This document shows, piece by piece, positions 1 to 4,847 of a stretch of DNA of 7,684 nucleotides. The notes under the pieces are model-generated. The model saw only the letters and a program-made list of their open reading frames with translations. It ran no database searches and had not been told where the DNA came from. Source of the DNA: JAHJFW01 sp038065635 (lineage in GTDB: Bacteria > Patescibacteriota > Patescibacteriia > 2-12-FULL-60-25). Positions within the stretch are counted from its first letter, which is position 1; each line of letters starts with the position of its first letter. The stretch is taken from contig JBBTQP010000007.1 in NCBI GenBank assembly GCA_038065635.1, positions 1 to 7,684 of the forward strand, read 5' to 3'. A program made the translations under genes and the position numbers.

Positions 1-6
1 GGATGG

Positions 7-26
7 ATCCCCGCCTCCGCGGGGAT
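7..26. repeat. Palindromic GGGGAT-type intergenic repeat, possibly cut by the window edge
   Basis: ATCCCCGC (7-14) and GCGGGGAT (19-26) are perfect inverted complements around the 4-nt loop CTCC, and GACA follows directly. From memory, GGATCCCCGC...GCGGGGATGACA palindromes recur as dispersed intergenic repeats in many bacterial genomes, so this is probably one end of such a unit. A transcription terminator is an alternative, since the stem is short and GC-rich, but no T tract follows on the + strand. The function is unknown. Confidence 0.6.
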
Positions 27-91
27 GACACGGTAGAGTCCCTTGCCCAGTATTTCGCCTTATGTTAACCTCCTCGCGCTGGCAATTCTTA

Positions 92-97
92 TATAAA
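92..97 (+). promoter_or_regulatory. Candidate -10 box for rpsB
   Basis: TATAAA at 92-97 lies in a short AT-rich patch in otherwise GC-richer DNA, about 100 nt before the rpsB ATG. The nearest -35-like string, TTAACC at 65-70, is 21 nt away, which is too far for a standard promoter. The call rests on the -10 match alone. If correct, it gives rpsB a leader of about 95 nt, unlike the very short leaders predicted for the other genes here. Confidence 0.3.
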
Positions 98-128
98 CAC
101 GCATCTTTCGCATTAAAGCCGAGTGCAA

Positions 129-182
129 CCTCTCCGGATGTCTGTCAGCGGCATTACGGGGCGCAACGGCGCGGAAGAGAGG
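129..182 (+). promoter_or_regulatory. Possible rpsB leader hairpin
   Basis: CCTCTCCG (129-136) can pair with CGG-AAG-AGAGG (172-182) through eight base pairs if AAG is bulged. The purine-rich stretch just upstream of the rpsB start forms its 3' side. Ribosomal protein S2 controls its own mRNA through a leader in some other bacteria, so a regulatory leader is plausible here. The pairing was found by eye, has no covariation support, and could be chance. Confidence 0.22.
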
Positions 183-186
183 ATAA

Positions 187-191
187 AAAGG
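187..191 (+). promoter_or_regulatory. Shine-Dalgarno site of rpsB
   Basis: AAAGG at 187-191, preceded by more A residues, sits 7 nt before the ATG at 199, which is normal spacing. It supports that start and is the only convincing Shine-Dalgarno site among the genes in this window. Confidence 0.6.
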
Positions 192-198
192 TATATTT

Positions 199-951
199 AT
201 GAACAAGATCCCGACACTGTCAGAGTTACTGCAGGCCGGCGCCCATTTCGGGCACCAGACCTCAAAGTGGCATCCGAAGATGAAAAAGTTCATTTTTGGC
301 GATCGCCAAGGCATTCATATAATCAATCTTGAAGAAACGCAGAAGGCGCTCGAATCCGCGCTCGCGTTCGTTAAGCAAACGTCGGCTCGCGGCGGCATCG
401 TGCTGTTTGTAGGCACGAAAAAGCAGGCGGCTCCGCTTGTGGCTCGTTCGGCCGAAGACGCGGGAATGCCATACGTCAACAGGCGTTGGCTCGGTGGCAC
501 GCTTACCAATTTCGCGGTCATCAACCAGGTCATCCGAAAATTTAAAGACTTGAAGCGTAAACAGGAAAAAGGCGAACTTGGAAAATACACGAAGTACGAA
601 CGCATGAAATTCGACGAACAGATCAAAAATCTGGAATTGAACGTGGGTGGAATTAGGGAGCTCGGTCGTATTCCGGAAGCCATATTCATAATGGATGTCC
701 GCAAGGACAAGACTGCGCTCGCCGAAGCAAAACGTCGCGGCGTGAAAACGGTTGCTATCGTGGACACTAACGTAAATCCAATCGGCATCGATTTTCCGAT
801 CCCATGCAACGACGACGCTGTGAAGGCGATCGATCTCATGGTTCAGGCAGTCGCCGGCGCATGCAAGGCCGGACGCGAAGAGTGGGAGGCAGCGCGCGCA
901 CGCTTGGGTGCCACTCTTTCACCGGAAGAAAAGAATCCAACACAATCGTAA
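199..951 (+). CDS. rpsB: 30S ribosomal protein S2
   Basis: The product is small-subunit ribosomal protein S2, which binds the 16S rRNA between head and body and is one of the last proteins to join the 30S subunit. At 250 aa it is slightly longer than the E. coli protein (about 241). Family hallmarks appear in order: the N-terminal GAHFGHQTSKWHPKM block (14-28), GIHIINLEET (38-47), LFVGTKKQA (69-77), VNRRWLGGTLTNF (93-105), GRIPEAIFIMD (156-166), and the IGIDFPIPCNDDA segment (195-207), where most homologues have G rather than C. The charged helical insertion around 110-145 matches the S2 coiled coil. The start is supported by an AAAGG site 7 nt upstream and by the usual distance to the GAHFGH block. 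tsf lies downstream, the classic S2/EF-Ts pairing, but hairpin element E1 separates them. Confidence 0.98.
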   Translation: MNKIPTLSELLQAGAHFGHQTSKWHPKMKKFIFGDRQGIHIINLEETQKALESALAFVKQTSARGGIVLFVGTKKQAAPLVARSAEDAGMPYVNRRWLGGTLTNFAVINQVIRKFKDLKRKQEKGELGKYTKYERMKFDEQIKNLELNVGGIRELGRIPEAIFIMDVRKDKTALAEAKRRGVKTVAIVDTNVNPIGIDFPIPCNDDAVKAIDLMVQAVAGACKAGREEWEAARARLGATLSPEEKNPTQS

Positions 952-979
952 TTAAACTTTTTGTTCTTTAATCATGGTA

Positions 980-1068
980 ATCACACTATGAAAAAAGACT
1001 TCTCTCGCTGCGGAACTCGCTTCGCTCAAACAGTCCTCGCTTCGACAAGTCTTTTTTCATAGTGTGAT
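980..1068 (+). repeat. Hairpin element E1: conserved core in private inverted arms
   Basis: This 89-nt element fills most of the rpsB-tsf spacer. A 22-nt arm at 980-1001 (starting ATCACACTATG) is a perfect reverse complement of 1047-1068, with a 45-nt interior. The 53-nt stretch 998-1050 matches 47 of 53 positions of 6347-6399 in element E2, including CTGCGGAACTCGCTTCGCTC and ACAGTCCTCG. The outer 18 nt of each arm have no counterpart in E2. The interior holds two direct copies of CTCGCTTCG (1017-1025 and 1036-1044). As RNA it would form a long stem ending 15 nt before the tsf start. It is not a classical terminator: the outer stem is AT-rich and no terminal T tract follows. It may be a mobile, MITE-like unit or a structured mRNA element. 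Confidence 0.85.
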
Positions 1069-1073
1069 ATCAA
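1065..1073 (+). promoter_or_regulatory. Candidate extended -10 for tsf at the edge of E1
   Basis: TGA-TATCAA (1065-1073) matches the TGn plus -10 pattern, with 4 of 6 matches to TATAAT. It ends 11 nt before the tsf ATG, the same spacing as at the TSP3-protein gene. Its first four bases lie inside the right arm of E1. Read-through from rpsB is the alternative way to express tsf. Confidence 0.35.
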
Positions 1074-1083
1074 TATCCAATTT

Positions 1084-1671
1084 ATGATAGAAGCAAAGCA
1101 AGTGATGGCGCTTCGGCAACAGACCGGCGCCGGAATCGTTGACGCTAAGCAGGCGCTAGAGGAAGCGAATGGCGACATGGAAAAGGCGCATGAGATTTTG
1201 AAGAAAAAAGGTGCGCTTAAGGCCGCTAAAAAATCAAGTGAACGCACGACTTCGGAAGGTGTGGTCGCTTCATATATCCATCACACGAAAAAACTTGGCG
1301 CAATGATCGAGGTTCAATGTGAGACGGATTTCGTTGCGCGCAACGAGGATTTCCAGGCGCTCGCGCAGGATTTGGCTATGCAAGTCGCGGCTATCGATCC
1401 TCTTTACGTGTCACCGGAGACCGTCCCTGCAAACGAACTTGAAAAACAACGCGAGATTTTTAAGGCCGAAGTCGCTAAAGAAAACAAGCCGGAAGAAATC
1501 AAGGTAAAAATTATCGAAGGAAAGATTAATAAGTGGTTTTCCGAAGTATGTCTTTTGAAGCAAGCGTTTTTCAAGGATGAGGAAAAGACGGTTGAAGATC
1601 TTATCAATGGTAAAATCGCAACAATAGGAGAAAAAATCGTTGTCACACGATTTACGAGATACACGATGTAG
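1084..1671 (+). CDS. tsf: Translation elongation factor Ts, short form
   Basis: EF-Ts is the cytoplasmic nucleotide-exchange factor that recycles EF-Tu from its GDP to its GTP state. The product is 195 aa, close to the short Thermus type (about 196) and far below the E. coli form (about 283), which has a second dimerisation subdomain. The N-terminal UBA-like three-helix domain spans about residues 3-45 with LRQQTGAGIVDAKQAL (10-25). The EF-Tu contact motif ETDFVARN is at 80-87; the D-F pair that disrupts the Mg site of EF-Tu is D82-F83. The KIIEGKINKWFSEVCLL segment (142-158) and the F-KDE turn (163-166) match the core domain. The ATG is supported by its distance to the UBA motif, but no Shine-Dalgarno site precedes it. 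Hairpin element E1 ends 15 nt upstream. Confidence 0.97.
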   Translation: MIEAKQVMALRQQTGAGIVDAKQALEEANGDMEKAHEILKKKGALKAAKKSSERTTSEGVVASYIHHTKKLGAMIEVQCETDFVARNEDFQALAQDLAMQVAAIDPLYVSPETVPANELEKQREIFKAEVAKENKPEEIKVKIIEGKINKWFSEVCLLKQAFFKDEEKTVEDLINGKIATIGEKIVVTRFTRYTM

Positions 1672-1677
1672 TCGTGT
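1661..1677 (+). other. Small hairpin over the tsf stop codon
   Basis: ACACGA (1661-1666) and TCGTGT (1672-1677) are perfect inverted complements, and the TAG stop of tsf lies in the 5-nt loop. No T tract follows, so this is unlikely to be a complete intrinsic terminator. A six-pair palindrome can arise by chance. Confidence 0.25.
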
Positions 1678-1717
1678 CCGCCACAAACTACTAACCGCCC
1701 CTACTTACTCCGTATTG

Positions 1718-1726
1718 TGTTATACT
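1718..1726 (+). promoter_or_regulatory. Extended -10 promoter of the TSP3-repeat protein gene
   Basis: TGT-TATACT (1718-1726) is an extended -10 (TGn plus 5 of 6 matches to TATAAT) with no recognisable -35 about 17 nt upstream. It ends 11 nt before the ATG, so transcription should start near 1733 and leave only about 4 nt of leader. GGAG at 1731-1734 is 2 nt from the ATG, too close to act as a normal Shine-Dalgarno site. Confidence 0.6.
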
Positions 1727-1736
1727 TATCGGAGTT

Positions 1737-2693
1737 ATGGAGGGAAAGGCGAAAGCGTTACGGTGCGGTTTCGCCATTTTATTGGCGAGTATTTTGTTAC
1801 TCGTCTTTTTTGCACCAAACGCAGCCAATGCATTATGTTCGCTAACCCTTCGTACGACTGACGTTTCATTCGCGCCGGTCGCCCCGCTTTTAGAACGTCA
1901 GGGGTTCATTTACGTGACGCTTCTTCCTTCGTGCGATCAAAACGTTGAGGGATATATTTCTTTCGAAACGCAGGGAGAGCAGATAGCATCGAAACCGTTT
2001 TCGTATAAAGCCAACGGATTTGGAGAGGAAGTGTGGGTAAACTGGACGCCAAAGACATACGGAAATACTACGATTCGCATAACCGTTACCGGCGATGGGT
2101 ATCCGACGGGATTGCTCGATTACACTATTTTTGTGGATCGCGATACCGACCAGGACGGAACCGGAGATTCGATTGATATGGATGACGATAATGACGGCGT
2201 TCCGGATGTATCCGATAAATTCCCGCTCGACCCTTCGCGGAGCGTTGATACGGACGGCGACGGCATTGATGACGCAAAGGATTCGGACGACGATAATGAC
2301 GGGCTGTATGATTTTAAAGAAAAAGAAAAAGGGACGAATCCAATAAAGCGCGATACGGACGGCGACGGTGTTTTCGACGACAAGGACGCGTTTCCTTCGA
2401 ATCCGAAGAAAACATCCGAAAGAATTACGTCAACCTTATCCGCTGTCAAGATGGTCGAATCGGATACGGTTATCGCAACGACGACGCAGGGGACTGACGA
2501 GGAAGTCGAAGAAACCCCGCCGGAGATTGTATTGGAAAAGCCGAATGTCAGAGTAACCGCAAAATCGAACGCCGTTTCTTCGGAAGAAGCGACGGAAACG
2601 AATAAATCCGCAATCGCGCTCTGGACAATAGCTATATCCAGCACATTGTTGGCTGCGGTTTTTTACGCAAAGTATCTTAAAGCGCGCGGGTGA
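1737..2693 (+). CDS. Secreted, membrane-anchored protein with TSP3-type calcium-binding repeats
   Basis: This 318-residue protein is predicted to be exported and held in the membrane at its C-terminus. Residues 1-32 form a signal peptide: a basic start (K4, K6, R9), a hydrophobic core (11-26) and an ANA cleavage motif (30-32). Residues 33-133 look beta-rich and Ig-like, with C34 and C66 as a possible disulfide pair. Residues 134-225 hold Asp-rich thrombospondin type 3 repeats such as DTDQDGTGD, DDDNDGVPD, DTDGDGIDD, DDDNDGLYD and DTDGDGVFD, which bind calcium in this family. A Thr/Glu-rich, probably disordered linker (226-290) leads to one transmembrane helix (about 292-312) and a short basic tail (K312, K315, R317). 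The Cys at 34 is preceded by Leu, so no lipobox is present. The ligand and role are unknown; a surface stalk or adhesin is inference. Confidence 0.88.
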   Translation: MEGKAKALRCGFAILLASILLLVFFAPNAANALCSLTLRTTDVSFAPVAPLLERQGFIYVTLLPSCDQNVEGYISFETQGEQIASKPFSYKANGFGEEVWVNWTPKTYGNTTIRITVTGDGYPTGLLDYTIFVDRDTDQDGTGDSIDMDDDNDGVPDVSDKFPLDPSRSVDTDGDGIDDAKDSDDDNDGLYDFKEKEKGTNPIKRDTDGDGVFDDKDAFPSNPKKTSERITSTLSAVKMVESDTVIATTTQGTDEEVEETPPEIVLEKPNVRVTAKSNAVSSEEATETNKSAIALWTIAISSTLLAAVFYAKYLKARG

Positions 2694-2699
2694 TTTTTG

Positions 2700-2708
2700 T
2701 GATATCCT
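2700..2708 (+). promoter_or_regulatory. Candidate extended -10 promoter of gap
   Basis: TGA-TATCCT (2700-2708) carries the TGn extension and 4 of 6 matches to TATAAT, and lies 7 nt after the stop of the upstream gene. It ends 15 nt before the ATG, so the leader would be very short. The shared GTGATAT string also occurs before tsf and pgk. Confidence 0.45.
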
Positions 2709-2723
2709 TACGTCATATTCTAT

Positions 2724-3734
2724 ATGCCACGAATTGCAATTAACGGCTTCGGCCGTATAGGGAGGAATACTTTTAAGGCCGGATTCGGGAATTCCGGTTT
2801 TGAAGTTGTTGCGGTAAACGACCTTACGGATGCGAAAACTCTCGCGCATCTTCTTCGTCATGATTCCACGTATCATCGATGGATGAAGAACGTGAGTCAT
2901 GATGCAAAGAATTTGATCGTGGAAGGAAAGAAGATTCCAGTGCTGGCTGAAAAGGATCCGACAAAGCTTCCTTGGAAGGCGATGAAGGTTGACGTGGTGC
3001 TTGAATGTACCGGCAGATTCACTTCGGAAGAAGGCGCGGGACAGCATCTTACGGCCGGCGCGAAGCGAGTAATCATTTCGGCGCCTGCGAAAGGCGGAAA
3101 CGTACCGACGTACGTCATAGGAGTGAATGAGAAGGATGCGGGTAAAACGGCGAAGATCATCAATAACGCTAGTTGTACGACGAATTGCATCGCGCCTGTC
3201 GCAGCGATAATGCAGAAAGAGTTCGGGGTGAAGAAAGCGATGATGACTACCATTCACTCGTATACGGCCGATCAGGTTTTGCAGGACGGGCCGCATAAAG
3301 ATTTGCGACGCGCCAGAACAGCCGCGCAAAATATCATACCGACGACCACCGGAGCCGCAATCGCGACCACGGAGACGTTGCCGGAATTGAAAGGAATTTT
3401 TGACGGCATTTCCATTCGCGTTCCAACGTCTTGCGTATCGCTTGCTGATTTTACTTTTTTGTTGAAGAAAAAAACTACGAAAGAAGAAGTGAACGCGGTT
3501 TTGAAAAAGGCGGCGAAACATCCAATGTACAAGGGGATCGTCGAGGTTACGGAAGAAGAGCTCGTATCAAGCGATTTCGTTGGGCATCCTGCCTCGGCTA
3601 TCGTGGATCTTCCGTTCACGCAGGTGGTGGGCGGAGACATGGTCAAGGTTCTTGCGTGGTACGACAACGAGTGGGGTTATTCCTGTCGTCTTGCGGATAT
3701 GGCTGTTCGCGTAGGAAAAGCGGCTAAGGCATGA
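2724..3734 (+). CDS. gap: Type I glyceraldehyde-3-phosphate dehydrogenase
   Basis: The enzyme converts glyceraldehyde-3-phosphate, phosphate and NAD+ to 1,3-bisphosphoglycerate and NADH, the substrate of Pgk encoded downstream. The 336 aa match the family length. The Rossmann motif INGFGRIGR is at 6-14, and D33 in VNDL is the residue that normally favours NAD. The active-site block ASCTTNC (149-155) gives catalytic C151, and H178 in TIHSYT is its partner. NIIPTTTGAA (203-212) and RVPT (232-235) contribute phosphate-binding residues. The C-terminus has the classic WYDNEWGYS (312-320). HSYTADQ replaces the commoner HSYTNDQ. The start is fixed by the second-residue position of the Rossmann strand. 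No Shine-Dalgarno site precedes it; a TGn-TATCCT box lies just upstream. The stop overlaps the metallophosphoesterase start as ATGA. Confidence 0.98.
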   Translation: MPRIAINGFGRIGRNTFKAGFGNSGFEVVAVNDLTDAKTLAHLLRHDSTYHRWMKNVSHDAKNLIVEGKKIPVLAEKDPTKLPWKAMKVDVVLECTGRFTSEEGAGQHLTAGAKRVIISAPAKGGNVPTYVIGVNEKDAGKTAKIINNASCTTNCIAPVAAIMQKEFGVKKAMMTTIHSYTADQVLQDGPHKDLRRARTAAQNIIPTTTGAAIATTETLPELKGIFDGISIRVPTSCVSLADFTFLLKKKTTKEEVNAVLKKAAKHPMYKGIVEVTEEELVSSDFVGHPASAIVDLPFTQVVGGDMVKVLAWYDNEWGYSCRLADMAVRVGKAAKA

Positions 3735-4636
3735 AAGAGTGGATCGAGCGACATTATGAGCGCGTTTTTGACGCCGCGATTATTTTGTTGGCCGCATTTC
3801 TTACACTTATCGCATATTTAACTTATAGAGCCGGTGGATATTGGATGGTTTTGAGCTTTTTGTCATCAGTAGGATTGTTCATGCTCGCGCATTCCATCTT
3901 TTTTGGACCGAAGCGTTTGACAGTCACGAGATATCGCGAGCGCTTGGTTCATCATCCAGGCGCGTGGATTCGCGTCGTGTTTCTTTCGGATTTTCATACC
4001 GGCGGATTTCGCGACGCTGATTGGTATGAACGGTTGGCGCATGAGGCGCAGTCGCTGGATCCGGATGTTTTGTTTCTTGGAGGTGATTTTTGCGTAGACT
4101 CGCTACAGCATCTCGACCATCTGCGTCCGTTTGAGCGAGTCACGGCCAGACTTGGGAGATATTTCGTATTGGGCAATCATGATTTTTTGGAAGATCCGGT
4201 CGCGATTCGTGATACCGTGAGGTCGTGGGGATTTGTTGATCTTACGAATTCCGGCATTTCTCTTTCGAAAGAAGGACATTATCTTCAACTGACCGCGTTG
4301 GACGACCATTTGTTCGGATCCCCTATAGTTCCTCCGTTTCGAGCATCGGCGGAACTTCCGCATATCACGATTGCACACGAACCGGATGGAGTGATGGATA
4401 TGTCTTCGAAAGACACGGACTTATATATCGCAGGTCATACTCACGGTGGGCAGGTGCGGCTACCGGTTATCGGTTCCTTGCTTCCTATCCCGAGCAAGCT
4501 TGGAAGGCGCGCGGACTGTGGCAGGAAAATGATAAATGGAATTCGGTTGTTGGTATCGCAAGGAACAGGAGAAGCGGATTTTCGTGCGAGGTTATTTTGT
4601 CCACCGGAAATAATGGTTGTCGAAGTGGGAGTTTGA
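3731..4636 (+). CDS. Membrane-anchored calcineurin-like metallophosphoesterase (YaeI/YkuE-like)
   Basis: The 301-residue protein has two N-terminal hydrophobic segments (about 13-32 and 37-58) followed by a metallophosphoesterase domain. All dinuclear-metal motifs are present in order: D87-x-H89 in SDFHTG, GGD (117-119), GNHD (148-151), H216 in AHEPD, and GHTHGG (235-240) with H236 and H238. The tail VSQGTG...CPPEIMVVEV (275-299) matches the YaeI/YkuE-like branch, whose members are membrane-associated phosphodiesterases or phosphatases, some acting on lipid-linked substrates. The substrate cannot be read from the sequence. The ATG overlaps the gap stop (ATGA), so translation is probably coupled to gap and the two form one transcript. 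An alternative start would remove the membrane segments and is less likely. A role in glycolysis is not implied. Confidence 0.92.
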   Translation: MKEWIERHYERVFDAAIILLAAFLTLIAYLTYRAGGYWMVLSFLSSVGLFMLAHSIFFGPKRLTVTRYRERLVHHPGAWIRVVFLSDFHTGGFRDADWYERLAHEAQSLDPDVLFLGGDFCVDSLQHLDHLRPFERVTARLGRYFVLGNHDFLEDPVAIRDTVRSWGFVDLTNSGISLSKEGHYLQLTALDDHLFGSPIVPPFRASAELPHITIAHEPDGVMDMSSKDTDLYIAGHTHGGQVRLPVIGSLLPIPSKLGRRADCGRKMINGIRLLVSQGTGEADFRARLFCPPEIMVVEVGV

Positions 4637-4655
4637 TAACTAGCTCATACTATAA

Positions 4656-4691
4656 TGTCATTGCGAGGAGGCCTGTGCGACGTGGCAATCT
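4656..4691 (+). repeat. Dispersed ATTGC/GGCAAT repeat, copy A (forward)
   Basis: The unit begins TGTCATTGCGAGG and ends CGTGGCAATCT. It is the forward copy of a repeat present twice more in inverted form downstream. Its 3' end CGTGGCAATCT (4681-4691) is a perfect complement of AGATTGCCACG (4716-4726), and its 5' end complements CGCAATGACA of the other copies. Similar TGTCATTGCGAG...GGCAATCT palindromic repeats are, from memory, widespread in bacterial genomes. A run of seven T (4706-4712) follows 14 nt later, so a weak terminator activity for the gap transcript is possible. Confidence 0.75.
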
Positions 4692-4715
4692 AATTGGAAT
4701 AATACTTTTTTTATA

Positions 4716-4754
4716 AGATTGCCACGCCTTTTAGTATATTGGCTACGCAATGAC
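4716..4754 (-). repeat. Dispersed ATTGC/GGCAAT repeat, copy B (inverted)
   Basis: AGATTGCCACG at 4716-4726 and CGCAATGAC at 4746-4754 are the reverse complements of the two ends of copy A. The interior (CCTTTTAGTATATTGGCTA) is unlike copy A, so only the terminal blocks are conserved. A and B can pair end to end around a 24-nt loop (4692-4715). Confidence 0.75.
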
Positions 4755-4763
4755 GGAAATTTC

Positions 4764-4798
4764 AGATTGCCACGCATCTGCTGTGGCACGCAATGACA
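4764..4798 (-). repeat. Dispersed ATTGC/GGCAAT repeat, copy C (inverted)
   Basis: AGATTGCCACG (4764-4774) and CGCAATGACA (4789-4798) repeat the ends of copy B in direct orientation, with a different interior. C can compete with B for pairing with copy A. It can also fold alone through GCCAC (4769-4773) and GTGGC (4783-4787). Confidence 0.75.
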
Positions 4799-4832
4799 GA
4801 AAACTTGAAGGACTTAATCAACATTGCATACG

Positions 4833-4841
4833 TGATATACT
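4833..4841 (+). promoter_or_regulatory. Extended -10 promoter of pgk
   Basis: TGA-TATACT (4833-4841) is a TGn extension with 5 of 6 matches to TATAAT, 7 nt before the pgk ATG. A start site 6-8 nt downstream of the box falls on or next to the ATG, predicting a leaderless mRNA. The closest -35-like string, TTAATC at 4814-4819 with a 16-nt spacer, is weak. No Shine-Dalgarno site is present at usable distance. Confidence 0.6.
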
Positions 4842-4847
4842 GCAGGC

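Noticed and set aside
123..332. Short + strand open frame overlapping the rpsB start in another frame
   Set aside because: It overlaps the first 45 codons of rpsB, has no ribosome site, and its product has no family features. A leader peptide was considered but nothing supports it.
315..839. 174-codon open frame on the - strand inside rpsB
   Set aside because: It is antisense to a highly conserved ribosomal protein gene and its translation has no recognisable motif.
980..1068. E1 (and E2) as an intrinsic transcription terminator
   Set aside because: The stem is long and AT-rich in its outer part, the interior is about 40 nt, and no T tract follows the 3' arm. A structured or mobile repeat explains it better.
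1809..1838. Lipoprotein signal in the TSP3-repeat protein (Cys34)
   Set aside because: The residues before Cys34 are N-A-L; a lipobox needs G, A or S directly before the Cys. Ordinary signal-peptide cleavage after A32 fits better.
1640..1861. 73-codon + strand frame bridging tsf and the next gene
   Set aside because: It runs out of frame through the tsf end and the signal-peptide region of the following gene, and contains no domain.
2436..3521. 361-codon open frame on the - strand opposite the TSP3-protein gene and gap
   Set aside because: It is fully antisense to two well-supported genes, is rich in Arg, Phe and Ser without domain motifs, and has no promoter or ribosome site. It reflects the codon bias of the + strand genes.
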